Positions 11,523 to 23,604 of a stretch of 64,000 nucleotides of DNA are shown here, one piece after another. Every line of letters starts with the position of its first letter. Within the stretch, counting starts at the first letter, position 1. The notes under the pieces are model-generated. The model had not been told where the DNA came from. It did not search any database and worked only from the letters and a program-made list of their open reading frames with translations. The position numbers were made by a program, and so were the translations under genes. The DNA is from Alitta virens (taxonomy: Eukaryota > Annelida > Polychaeta > Phyllodocida > Nereididae), in NCBI GenBank assembly GCA_932294295.1, contig OW028577.1, forward strand, positions 7,281,501-7,345,500. Reading direction: 5' to 3'.

Positions 11523-12027
11523 CTACAGGTCAGCTGGATGTCGTTCAGAGACATTAAATTGGCAGTCCCTTGTTTTCTATACCAAGAGAGCTGAAGTAAC
11601 TCCTCTGTATAAGAAATCTGACAAATTACCAAAAGAAATTATAGGCCACTAAGTGTATTAACATCATTTGAAAGGATCGTGTGTGATCAACTACTTGGTT
11701 TCATCTCCTCTTCCTTATCCACAGATCTGTCATCATATAGAAAATCCTATAGTTGCAGTAATGTCTTTGTAAAATGTGTTGAAAATTGGAGATAAGCGAT
11801 CAACAATACCCACCATGTAGGATGCATTCTAATAGATTTGTCAAAGGCTTTTGATTGCTTACCTCATGGACTTTTAACAGCCAAGGTAAATCTCATGGTG
11901 TATCAATCAAATCATTTAAACTTAACTAAATAACCTAAGGAATAGAAAGCAAGCTGTAAAATTGGGTAACATTAAAAGTAAATGGCCCAACCTCAAAACA
12001 GGTGTGCCCCAGGGATCTCTCATGTCA
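11523..12027 (+). pseudogene. non-LTR reverse transcriptase fragment (array copy 2)
   Basis: Duplicate of the RT fragment at 2700-3204, with the same stops and the same end after GVPQGS (12001-12018). It carries G instead of A in the word GGATCGTGTGTG, a variant shared with copy 3. Confidence 0.88.
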
Positions 12028-15000
12028 TAACAACGTCGTCGGTTCAAAATTTGCGATGTCCATAATTTCTTAACTAATACACATCCAGCTTGAAACTTGG
12101 AGAAAACTTGTTTCTCTAACTGTAACAATTCTAACAGTGACTAGAAATAGCGTTTATTTACAAGGGGAACCCACCAGATATGAAAAACAAATCATCTTGA
12201 ATCGATCACGCTTGTGCCAACGACATTGTTGCGATGACGTTTCATCACACCAGGGGGCAGTTGTAAGCGATCGCAGCGCCCCTGGCGGCTGAGAAACGCA
12301 TAACAATTATCTGACTTCTTTTGCCTCTAAAAATTTATCTATTGTCCGTTTTTGAAAATTTAAAAACCTACATGAAGTCTAATTAATAGTTGAGATTTAA
12401 AGCTGCACTGTCTGTCAAATTTGCAATTTGCTAAAACTCATCAAATAGTTGAAAATAACTAATGGGCCAATATTTCTGTTGGATGCAAAATTCCCCGCCA
12501 GAAATATTCAGGGCATACTAAATTTGTGTGTTAACTAATGATTTTATCAGACATTATTACTAAAAATAAATCTTACACTGAGAGAAAATCCAGACTAAAA
12601 CATTGGAAACACACTGGGTATGATGGCATGAAAAACTAATACTTAAATTATTTATTGTAAATTAAGACTAAATTGTTGTGCAAAAGTGGGCATGTGTAAT
12701 GGTAAAAAATATCATAAGACAAGAAGGCAGCATTTGTATATATATATAATTACTTGAATGTGCTAAATCTGGAGACACAGTAACTTTAAGTTGACATAAA
12801 TATACATATAATATAGCTTCGCTCACTCCTGGCATTGACAGCTACATATTATGTCAGTTTGGCGTAGTATTACCCGTATATATACCAATTTGGTGTACAT
12901 ATAGTGAAGTCTGTTAGGGTTTAGATCATTACATGCTGGTACAAAGCATGAAATTTGGCACATAGGTACTTTTGGACATGCTCTTTCATCTCAGTATGGT
13001 AACTTTTATATGTTGAAAAAGTTGTAAAAGAGAATTCACACTTGGTACTGAGGAAGATCAAATGGCCAAAATTTACAAACTGCAGTCTCGATTTCTGCTG
13101 GTCATTGTAAACCAGGGGGGTTGGAACAGATTTATGACGTCACCAACAATCATTTGTTCTTTGTTCATCAAAGGGGCGACAACTTAATCCTCCCTTTATC
13201 ACTCAATAATGCTCATGATCAGCTACTTTATTCCCTTCTCAAATACCTATTGGCCTATAGTTGTGATTCTGCCGCTATCTCTCCTAATTAGTGCTTATTT
13301 ATCATAAAAATTACTTTTTGTAGCTTTGGACTATCCACATATATTTAGGCTTCTTTTGAAATTTTAAACAACTATAGGCCTACAGTGTACCCAGGCCTAT
13401 GACTCAGTGCTGACAATTTTCATTTTTTAGTAGACTTAACAAGGTAAAGATCAACTTGGAAAAAAAAATTGTAAGAGAGAGGGAATTAGAATATAGGTAG
13501 ATTCTAGGCCTATAAACTGTACAGGGTCTAGGCCTAGGTCCTACATGTACCAACTTCTTTTATACATTTTCTGCAATGCCTTGTATAATATTTTATTTAT
13601 TTTTATCAACCAGACAGAGAAGATCTATATTGGGTCAGGGGTGCATTGAAGATAATTTACAACACAGGCCTAAAAAGACAAGATTATATCGATCACAATG
13701 TGTAATAAATATAGATCTACACTTATTTTATTAACCTCAGCCAAGCTGACTCAACGTCTTGAAAATTTCCTATGTGAACTAGGAAAAGTACAGTGACGTC
13801 ATAATACAACCGCCTTGTGACGTCACCACGCTATTGGGTGCTTTTTGCTAGGGAGATAGAATGGGGTCTTAGCTACAATTACAGCAAGTTTGAGACCAGT
13901 AGATTACTTCAGTGATTTACAGTAAATTTTTAAAGTTCCCATAGGATTAACATGGGTTACTACGGGCTACGAACCTGGTGCTGGTGGCGCTGCCAATCTG
14001 TTCCAACCCCCCCCCCCCCCCCTGATTGTATACCAAATTTTTCAGTTTTCAGAACTATTTTCGGCCTTTTTCCTGTTGGCCACTCCGGATGTGTAAGGCC
14101 TTATTTAGAATCTTTAAAATTCCTGAGTTAACAATGTGAACAGGGTATATCACTGACTGGCTGTGTCTTCTATCATTAAGGTGGGATGCCAAAAGAAAGA
14201 CCTTCTCTTAGACGCTTAGCTACACCAATATCATAAAAAAGCAGAAATATTATTGCAATTATATTCTTTAGTTGCTGTGAGCCAATCAGAATGCTTCATT
14301 GTCATCCAGCATGTGTTTATATTGGACAGCTGCTAAGTATGTTGGATGGCTGCAAAGTATATTGTACAAATTGGAGAATTTAAGCAATGGTGGATGATAT
14401 GTCATCCACATAGATTTGGTAAAATTATATTGGCTTCGGGGTTAACCTCAGCAAATGTAATTTTTCCTCTTCTCACAAAACTCAATGTTGGACTCCTTAC
14501 CATCCACTATTGCTATGATATAATTACATACACAAAAAGCCTATAGCTCAGCACCTAAAGTACCTTTAGTGTGGTGATAATAATGGCAGTTTATGTATCA
14601 CCTCACCGGAATTGTCGCTATGAATCATCAAGATTTTAAATCTATGCCAAATGGAAATTCGGTATGATTACAGTGTTATTTAGTACATTTTATGATTTGC
14701 AATATTCCATTACTTTATTATACTATTTTTGGCAGTTATATGATGACTATGGCAGAACCTAAGAATTTTTTTTATAAATACGCTTGACTTAAGCATTCTT
14801 AGCAGTGGCCATTTCGAATTCAAGATGGCAGCTGCCCTGGCAATATTTCGTCATGGCACCCCTTCTAGAATGAAAGAACATGTTTGAAAGTACTAATATA
14901 CCAAATATAATGCTTTGTACCAGCATGTGAGGATATGGTCAAAAATTGGCCCAAACAGACTACACTAATAGGGTAAACAGACCAATGTCAGAGAGTCACA

Positions 15001-15460
15001 TTAGTCACGGTTTTCCTTTGTAAAAAACCCCATAAAAAATGCCAGACCTTACTGAGTGGATAAATGCTGCAGGCCAATTATAATTGTTTCCTGTGTGGGT
15101 TCCCCAAATGCTGCAGGATCAGGCTTTATATAAAGGCAAACGCACTGTCTGATTCTGACCATTGTGGCTTTTCACCTCTGTGGAGTTGTACACAAACAAT
15201 AAATTGCCAACAATATCTGCAGAACACAAGCATGGCCACGGTGAGTACATACAAAATATACCAGACAAGAAAATGAGTACAATACAGTGGCCAAAGAGTA
15301 CACTTTTGTGGTCTCTCGATCACCTTTAGGGAGAGAGTGTCAGGGGGTGATTTTCGGCAGATGAAAATGTGAGTGTATGGAGGGACAAAAATGTGACAGT
15401 GTGGGGCTTTAAAACAATGCTTAGTTGCAGTTTACATCATTTTCAAATTGTAGACTTTAA

Positions 15461-17727
15461 GCCCCGTTCCCACATAGCCGAGTTTCTTGTAGTCAACTCG
15501 TAGTATTAGGTAACACGCTTCTCGGGCCCAATCCGTACTAAACCTTGCGACTACTCCTCGCACTCGGGAGATACCCTCCTGGGACTCGTGGCCAACTCGG
15601 GAGATTTGGAGCTGGTAGCCGAGTATGCTGCGCTGCACAGCACACTCGGCAGATTCCCAAAAATCCGTAATGAATCCGTCGAAATCGGCGAGTGACTCCT
15701 GGTACCCGCCGAGTCACCCGTTAAACCCGCCGAGTAACCCGTCGAAGTCGACGGGTTACTTGGCGCTAATTTCACTCGTACTACACCCAGCGGGTTGTTC
15801 AGGAGTGCGAGGAGTAACTCGGCGGGTTCCAGGAGGGACTCGGCGGGTAAATCGGCGGGTAACTCGGCGGGTTCTACCTTTTTTTTGGTACATGCATCAT
15901 CAGCGTAGGGGGTTGTATAAACTTTAAAAGGCCGCTGCTCCTCTAATATTAGTCCGATTTTCGTCAAATAATATTAAATTATAGTAGAGTTCATATTAAT
16001 TCCACACAGATTTTCAGATTGAAAATAGACCAAATATTAAGCGAGATATTCGTCTGAGAAGGCAGGTAGTCTGGCGGCGGCAAGGAGCTCTGTGTATGGT
16101 CATGGCTTGAATGGTGTGATCAATATTTTTGACCATTATATATACATTGTTTGGATGAGCTTTATTGCAATTCATTTCTACTCATTCTGCCAACTGCCAT
16201 GACTGTTATGTCAATTGCTATTAGCATTTTGAATGATACAAAGAATAAAGCAAATGCTCAATACATGTGTCAATTGCCTATTTGCCTAAATTGGGGTTAT
16301 TTGACCTGTCATTTCATGGATTGTTCAAAGATGACACAGTAATTGCTATTAGCATTTTGAATGATATAAAGAATGGGCGTAGAGAATACAGCAAATGCTC
16401 AATACATGTGTCAATTGCCTATTTGCCTAAATTGGGGTTATTTGACCTGTCATTTCATGGATTGTTCAAAGATGACACAGTAATTGCTATTAGCATTTTG
16501 AATGATATAAAGAATGGGCGTAGAGAATACAGCAAATGCTCAATACATGTGTCAATTGCCTAATTGCCTAAATTGGGGTTCTTTGACCTGTCATTTCATG
16601 GATTGTTCGAAGATGACACAGTAATATGACATTGTCTTGATTGTCATTCACAATTTGTAAAATTTAAATCTAATATTGATATTGTTATTAGTATTTATGA
16701 TTTGATCTGTTATTTTATTTGCTATCTTTAATTTACTTATATATATTATTTCGCCTTAATACTGTCCAGAAAACATCAAATTGTGGCAACTGAGACCTTG
16801 AACGTTAAGCTGTATATTATGTATAAAATAATGAGAACTTGTATATCATAATTCTGTAGATGTAGTTTTAGATAGACGTAGTGAGTAGATATGTGACATA
16901 TGTATCTTTTCTGATATGAAAAAGTGTCAATAAAAGCTATATATATATTATAAATGAATGGCAGTATAAAGAAGGTGATACACTTTGCAAAATTCTCGAA
17001 AGAATATACAGATAGATAGATAGATGATAGTTTATTCTTATTCTTCATATTCTTCTTATATAAAAATATACTGCTGGGGGTTGTATATACTATTTGAAAG
17101 GCTGCTGCTCCCCTAATATTAGTCCGATTTTCGTCAAATAAAGACTGAATTGTTCAGGGAAACGTGTAGAATTTATATAATAGTTTAATGGCCCCAACAT
17201 TAATCGCTGTTCTTTAATGTAGATAGTTAGATACATAGATATGTAGATAGATAGATATGTAGATAGATAGATAGATAGATATGTAGATATGTAGATATGT
17301 AGATATGTAAATATGTAGATATGTAGATATGTCCATATGTAGATATGTAGATAGATAGTTTAGAGAGACAGATAGATTTATATGCTTTTTATATAATATA
17401 GGATATCTCGCTTAATATTTGGTCTATTTTCGATCCGAAAACACGTATGGAATCAGTATGAACTATACTACAATCCAGTCTTATTTGACGAAAATCGGAC
17501 TTATATTAAATTGAGCAGCGTTTGATACAGTCCGGGCGCGGACGTGTGCGGGAGCACCACTGTTTGCCTCCGCCAACCTAGCTGCCTTCTCAGACAAATA
17601 ACTCGCTTAATATTTGGTCGAATCAGTATGAACTATACTACAATCCAGTCTTTATTTGACAAAATTCGGACTAGTATTAGAGGAGCAGCAGCCTTTTAAA
17701 GTATATACACCCCCCCCCCCCCCCCCC
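15461..17727. mobile_element. TTAA-flanked foldback-like DNA element, right end truncated (array copy 2)
   Basis: Same left end as copy 1 (TTAA at 15457-15460). It extends about 110 bp further into the right inverted end, through the inverted TTTGACAAAATTCGGACTAG block to the C run at 17710-17728, and is then lost at the array junction. The terminal subrepeats and the outermost ATGTGGGAACGGGGC are missing. Confidence 0.8.
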
Positions 17728-17735
17728 CATCATTT
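17706..17735. other. array junction 2 at poly-C run
   Basis: TATATACAC is followed by 19 C and then ATCATTTGAAAGG of the RT fragment. In copy 3 the same C run (22789-22802) continues instead into TCCCTGCCTATGCTGACG. Joining exactly at a homopolymer may reflect homopolymer-mediated recombination or an assembly join. Confidence 0.8.
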
Positions 17736-18093
17736 GAAAGGATCGTGTGTGATCAACTACTTGGTTTCATCTCCTCTTCCTTATCCACAGATCTGTCATC
17801 ATATAGAAAATCCTATAGTTGCAGTAATGTCTTTGTAAAATGTGTTGAAAATTGGAGATAAGCGATCAACAATACCCACCATGTAGGATGCATTCTAATA
17901 GATTTGTCAAAGGCTTTTGATTGCTTACCTCATGGACTTTTAACAGCCAAGGTAAATCTCATGGTGTATCAATCAAATCATTTAAACTTAACTAAATAAC
18001 CTAAGGAATAGAAAGCAAGCTGTAAAATTGGGTAACATTAAAAGTAAATGGCCCAACCTCAAAACAGGTGTGCCCCAGGGATCTCTCATGTCA
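17728..18093 (+). pseudogene. non-LTR reverse transcriptase fragment, 5' truncated (array copy 3)
   Basis: It begins inside the block that corresponds to TSFERIMCDQLL, directly after the poly-C junction. It keeps the DLSKAFDCLPHGLL and GVPQGS blocks. The truncation is a product of the array breakpoint rather than of retrotransposition. Confidence 0.85.
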
Positions 18094-20843
18094 TAACAAC
18101 GTCGTCGGTTCAAAATTTGCGATGTCCATAATTTCTTAACTAATACACATCCAGCTTGAAACTTGGAGAAAACTTGTTTCTCTAACTGTAACAATTCTAA
18201 CAGTGACTAGAAATAGCGTTTATTTAGAAGGGGAACCCACCAGATATGAAAAACAAATCATCTTGAATCGATCACGCTCGTGCCAACGACATTGTTGCGA
18301 TGACGTTTCATCACACCAGGGGGCAGTTGTAAGCGATCGCAGCGCCCCTGGCGGCTGAGAAACGCATTACAATTATCTGACTTCTTTTGCCTCTAAAAAT
18401 TTATCTATTGTCCGTTTTTGAAAATTTAAAAACCTACATGAAGTCTAATTAATAGTTGAGATTTAAAGCTGCACTGTCTGTCAAATTTGCAATTTGCTAA
18501 AACTCATCAAATAGTTGAAAATAACTAATGGGCCAATATTTCTGTTGGATGCAAAATTCCCCGCCAGAAATATTCAGGGCATACTAAATTTGTGTGTTAA
18601 CTAATGATTTTATCAGACATTATTACTAAAAATAAATCTTACACTGAGAGAAAATCCAGACTAAAACATTGGAAACACACTGGGTATGATGGCATGAAAA
18701 ACTAATACTTAAATTATTTATTGTAAATTAAGACTAAATTGTTGTGCAAAAGTGGGCATGTGTAATGGTAAAAAATATCATAAGACAAGAAGGCAGCATT
18801 TGTATATATATATAATTACTTGAATGTGCTAAATCTGGAGACACAGTAACTTTAAGTTGACATAAATATACATATAATATAGCTTCGCTCACTCCTGGCA
18901 TTGACAGCTACATATTATGTCAGTTTGGCGTAGTATTACCCGTATATATACCAATTTGGTGTACATATAGTGAAGTCTGTTAGGGTTTAGATCATTACAT
19001 GCTGGTACAAAGCATGAAATTTGGCACATAGGTACTTTTGGACATGCTCTTTCATCTCAGTATGGTAACTTTTATATGTTGAAAAAGTTGTAAAAGAGAA
19101 TTCACACTTGGTACTGAGGAAGATCAAATGGCCAAAATTTACAAACTGCAGTCTCGATTTCTGCTGGTCATTGTAAACCAGGGGGGTTGGAACAGATTTA
19201 TGACGTCACCAACAATCATTTGTTCTTTGTTCATCAAAGGGGCGACAACTTAATCCTCCCTTTATCACTCAATAATGCTCATGATCAGCTACTTTATTCC
19301 CTTCTCAAATACCTATTGGCCTATAGTTGTGATTCTGCCGCTATCTCTCCTAATTAGTGCTTATTTATCATAAAAATTACTTTTTGTAGCTTTGGACTAT
19401 CCACATATATTTAGGCTTCTTTTGAAATTTTAAACAACTATAGGCCTACAGTGTACCCAGGCCTATGACTCAGTGCTGACAATTTTCATTTTTTAGTAGA
19501 CTTAACAAGGTAAAGATCAACTTGGAAAAAAAAATTGTAAGAGAGAGGGAATTAGAATATAGGTAGATTCTAGGCCTATAAACTGTACAGGGTCTAGGCC
19601 TAGGTCCTACATGTACCAACTTCTTTTATACATTTTCTGCAATGCCTTGTATAATATTTTATTTATTTTTATCAACCAGACAGAGAAGATCTATATTGGG
19701 TCAGGGGTGCATTGAAGATAATTTACAACACAGGCCTAAAAAGACAAGATTATATCGATCACAATGTGTAATAAATATAGATCTACACTTTTTTTATTAA
19801 CCTCAGCCAAGCTGACTCAACGTCTTGAAAATTTCCTATGTGAACTAGGAAAAGTACAGTGACGTCATAATACAACTGCCTTGTGACGTCACCACGCTAT
19901 TGGATGCTTTTTGCTAGGGAGATAGAATGGGGTCTTAGCTACAATTACAGCAAGTTTGAGACCAGTAGATTACTTCAGTGATTTACAGTAAATTTTTAAA
20001 GTTCCCATAGGATTAACATGGGTTACTACGGGCTACGAACCTGGTGCTGGTGGCGCCGCCAATCTGTTCCAACCCCCCCCCCCCCTGATTGTATACCAAA
20101 TTTTTCAGTTTTCAGAACTATTTTCGGCCTTTTTCCTGTTGGCCACTCCGGATGTGTAAGGCCTTATTTAGAATCTTTAAAATTCCTGAGTTAACAATGT
20201 GAACAGGGTATATCACTGACTGGCTGTGTCTTCTATCATTAAGGTGGGATGCCAAAAGAAAGACCTTCTCTTCTACTAATATACCAAATATAATGCTTTG
20301 TACCAGCATGTGAGGATATGGTCAAAAATTGGCCCAAACAGACTACACTAATAGGGTAAACAGACCAATGTCAGAGAGTCACATTAGTCACGGTTTTCCT
20401 TTGTAAAAAACCCCATAAAAAATGCCAGACCTTACTGAGTGGATAAATGCTGCAGGCCAATTATAATTGTTTCCTGTGTGGGTTCCCCAAATGCTGCAGG
20501 ATCAGGCTTTATATAAAGGCAAACGCACTGTCTGATTCTGACCATTGTGGCTTTTCACCTCTGTGGAGTTGTACACAAACAATAAATTGCCAACAATATC
20601 TGCAGAACACAAGCATGGCCACGGTGAGTACATACAAAATATACCAGACAAGAAAATGAGTACAATACAGTGGCCAAAGAGTACACTTTTGTGGTCTCTC
20701 GATCACCTTTAGGGAGAGAGTGTCAGGGGGTGATTTTCGGCAGATGAAAATGTGAGTGTATGGAGGGACAAAAATGTGACAGTGTGGGGCTTTAAAACAA
20801 TGCTTAGTTGCAGTTTACATCATTTTCAAATTGTAGACTTTAA

Positions 20844-23091
20844 GCCCCGTTCCCACATAGCCGAGTTTCTTGTAGTCAACTCGTAGTATTAGGTAACACG
20901 CTTCTCGGGCCCAATCCGTACTAAACCTTGCGACTACTCCTCGCACTCGGGAGATACCCTCCTGGGACTCGTGGCCAACTCGGGAGATTTGGAGCTGGTA
21001 GCCGAGTATGCTGCGCTGCACAGCACACTCGGCAGATTCCCAAAAATCCGTAATGAATCCGTCGAAATCGGCGAGTGACTCCTGGTACCCGCCGAGTCAC
21101 CCGTCAAACCCGCCGAGTAACCCGTCGAAGTCGACGGGTTACTTGGCGCTAATTTCACTCGTACTACACCCAGCGGGTTGTTCAGGAGTGCGAGGAGTAA
21201 CTCGGCGGGTTCCAGGAGGGACTCGGCGGGTAAATCGGCGGGTAACTCGGCGGGTTCTACCTTTTTTTTGGTACATGCATCATCAGCGTAGGGGGTTGTA
21301 TAAACTTTAAAAGGCCGCTGCTCCTCTAATATTAGTCCGATTTTCGTCAAATAATATTAAATTATAGTAGAGTTCATATTAATTCCACACAGATTTTCAG
21401 ATTGAAAATAGACCAAATATTAAGCGAGATATTCGTCTGAGAAGGCAGGTAGTCTGGCGGCGGCAAGGAGCTCTGTGTATGGTCATGGCTTGAATGGTGT
21501 GATCAATATTTTTGACCATTATATATACATTGTTTGGATGAGCTTTATTGCAATTCATTTCTACTCATTCTGCCAACTGCCATGACTGTTATGTCAATTG
21601 CTATTAGCATTTTGAATGATACAAAGAATAAAGCAAATGCTCAAAACATGTGTCAATTGCCTATTTGCCTAAATTGGGGTTATTTGACCTGTCATTTCAT
21701 GGATTGTTCAAAGATGACACAGTAATTGCTATTAGCATTTTGAATGATATAAAGAATGGGCGTAGAGAATACAGCAAATGCTCAATACATGTGTCAATTG
21801 CCTATTTGCCTAAATTGGGGTTATTTGACCTGTCATTTCATGGATTGTTCAAAGATGACACAGTAATTGCTATTAGCATTTTGAATGATATAAAGAATGG
21901 GCGTAGAGAATACAGCAAATGCTCAATACATGTGTCAATTGCCTAATTGCCTAAATTGGGGTTCTTTGACCTGTCATTTCATGGATTGTTCGAAGATGAC
22001 ACAGTAATATGACATTGTCTTGATTGTCATTCACAATTTGTAAAATTTAAATCTAATATTGATATTGTTATTAGTATTTATGATTTGATCTGTTATTTTA
22101 TTTGCTATCTTTAATTTACTTATATATATTATTTCGCCTTAATACTGTCCAGAAAACATCAAATTGTGGCAACTGAGACCTTGAACGTTAAGCTGTATAT
22201 TATGTATAAAATAATGAGAACTTGTATATCATAATTCTGTAGATGTAGAATTTATATAATAGTTTAATGGCCCCAACATTAATCGCTGTTCTTTAATGTA
22301 GATAGTTAGATACATAGATATGTAGATAGATAGATATGTAGATAGATAGATAGATAGATATGTAGATATGTAGATATGTAGATATGTAAATATGTAGATA
22401 TGTAGATATGTCGATATGTAGATATGTAGATAGATAGTTTAGAGAGACAGATAGATTTATATGCTTTTTATATAATATAGGATATCTCGCTTAATATTTG
22501 GTCTATTTTCGATTCGAAAACACGTATGGAATCAGTATGAACTATACTACAATCCAGTCTTATTTGACGAAAATCGGACTTATATTAAATTGAGCAGCGT
22601 TTGATACAGTCCGGGCGCGGACGTGTGCGGGAGCACCACTGTTTGCCTCCGCCAACCTAGCTGCCTTCTCAGACAAATAACTCGCTTAATATTTGGTCGA
22701 ATCAGTATGAACTATACTACAATCCAGTCTTTATTTGACAAAATTCGGACTAGTATTAGAGGAGCAGCAGCCTTTTAAAGTATATACACCCCCCCCCCCC
22801 CCTCCCTGCCTATGCTGACGCTGGTAGCAAAAAGCCGGTGGGTTACTCGTGGAATTCGGCGGATTACTCGGCGGATTACTCCTACTACCCGTCGGCTTAC
22901 TCCTAGGACCCGTAGAACCCGCCTAGTGACCCGTAGAACATGCCGAGTAACCCGTAGAACCCACCGAGTAACCCGCCTAGTCACTCATGGTACTTGGCCC
23001 AGCGTCTTTTTCAGCCAGAATCCGTCAAATTTTGCCTGTTACGTAATGCTACGAGTTGACTACGAGAAACTCGGCAATGTGGGAACGGGGC
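20844..23091. mobile_element. TTAA-flanked foldback-like DNA element, complete ends (array copy 3)
   Basis: This 2.25-kb copy has both ends: GCCCCGTTCCCACAT after TTAA at 20840-20843, and ATGTGGGAACGGGGC before TTAA at 23092-23095. Inverted similarity extends hundreds of bases inward on both sides, including the ACTCGGCGGGT-like subrepeats (22835-22985 on the right) and the CTTTTAAAGTATATAC block. TTAA target choice is known for piggyBac and Kolobok transposons. Long inverted ends made of subrepeats recall foldback/TU-type elements. The superfamily is therefore an inference. A 304-bp internal deletion (at 22248) distinguishes it from copies 1 and 2. Confidence 0.82.
22815..23091. repeat. right inverted end with GGGTTACTCG-type subrepeats
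   Basis: The right-hand arm of the complete TTAA element. It contains multiple copies of variants of GGATTACTCGGCGG and GTAGAACCCGCC, then CTACGAGTTGACTACGAG and ATGTGGGAACGGGGC. Open frames on both strands here are rich in TRRVTRRV-like repeats and are artefacts of the subrepeats. Confidence 0.8.
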
Positions 23092-23094
23092 TTA

Positions 23095-23131
23095 AGTTGC
23101 AGTTTACATCATTTTCAAATTGTAGACTTTA
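23095..23131. repeat. 37-bp flanking direct repeat, right
   Basis: Identical to the 37 bp left of each TTAA-element left end, from AGTTGCAG to GACTTTA. It marks the outer boundary of the array on the right. Confidence 0.9.
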
Positions 23132-23377
23132 GAAGTACACCGCTGCCACATTAAAAATGGCAAAATATATCTAGAATACGGTCCTATAAACCTAGGCTTC
23201 CAGACCAAGGGGATTTGGGTGGGGCAAGGACAATCCGCGGGCAAGCAACTACAGCATTATGAGATGCATATATATGATGAGAATCCGCACATATCCATAT
23301 TATCTCTAAATTCTCAATATTTATGAAGTTAATTAGCTAAAACCGTTAAGAGAGGGGGTAGGACACAATACAATGTA
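23132..23377. other. gene-poor spacer upstream of secreted precursor gene
   Basis: Unique-looking sequence between the transposon boundary and the region shared with the TTAA element. No feature recognised. Confidence 0.4.
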
Positions 23378-23443
23378 CTCTGTGTATGGTCATGACTTGA
23401 ATGGTGTGGTCATATTTTTGACCATTATATATACATTGTTTGG
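23378..23443 (+). promoter_or_regulatory. TATA-containing segment shared with TTAA elements
   Basis: This 66-bp segment, from CTCTGTGTATGGTCATG to ACATTGTTTGG, matches 7265-7331 inside the TTAA element (also about 16088-16154 and 21471-21537) with a few differences. It holds TATATATA at 23426-23433, about 155 bp before the proposed start codon of the secreted precursor. Promoter activity is an inference from position only; the duplication is directly visible. Confidence 0.4.
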
Positions 23444-23586
23444 TAATGTTTTTTTACTATTGTGGTGCAAGACCTGTTGTGGGACAAGACCTGTTGTGGT
23501 GCAAAAGGATAATAACATGATTGTTAAATATACAATAATAATACTTAATACTTACAAATGTGTTAAACCATGGAGACAATTTATGC

Positions 23587-23604
23587 ATGGTAAAACTAAA
23601 CCAG
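23587..23604 (+). CDS. secreted repeat-peptide precursor, proposed exon 1
   Basis: ATG at 23587 encodes MVKLNQ and runs straight into a consensus donor, CAG|GTAAGA, after 23604 in phase 0. Joined to the exon at 24012, which also starts in phase 0 after a CTTGCAG acceptor, it gives a classic signal peptide: a lysine-containing n-region, then a long Val/Leu/Ile/Phe core. The proposed intron is 407 bp. Weak points: the start context is poor at position -3 (T), and other ATGs lie just upstream (23570, 23583) in other frames. The real start could also be in a different upstream exon. The splice phase and the resulting hydrophobic leader are the reasons for choosing this model. Confidence 0.55.

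Larger units (their letters stand above)
8809..17727. repeat. 8.82-kb tandem array, copy 2
   Basis: This is the full-length second copy. It extends further into the right end of the TTAA element than copy 1 does, continuing past CAGTATGA with GAACTATACT up to a run of 19 cytosines at 17710-17728. There it switches to mid-unit reverse-transcriptase sequence, which begins copy 3. Copies 2 and 3 share the base G at the site that is A at 2857 in copy 1, so copy 3 looks derived from copy 2 or a close relative. Confidence 0.92.
17728..23131. repeat. 8.82-kb tandem array, copy 3 (partial, two deletions)
   Basis: The copy starts abruptly in the middle of the RT fragment (CATCATTTGAAAGG, equal to 11664 in copy 2). 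It follows copy 2 with an offset of 6066 up to about 20272. It then loses about 683 bp (equal to about 5390-6066 of copy 1) and about 304 bp at 22248 (equal to about 8044-8347 of copy 1). It alone reaches the true right end of the TTAA element at 23091 and the outer flanking repeat that ends at 23131. Confidence 0.9.

Noticed and set aside
1..22800. LTR retrotransposon as explanation for the 8.8-kb direct repeats
   Set aside because: The repeated unit is too long and mixed, has no LTR ends, primer-binding site or gag-pol order, and contains two unrelated LINE fragments.
22775..23132. Arg/Val-rich frames on both strands (TRRVTRRV-like)
   Set aside because: Generated by GGGTTACTCGG subrepeats in the right arm of the transposon; no independent support.
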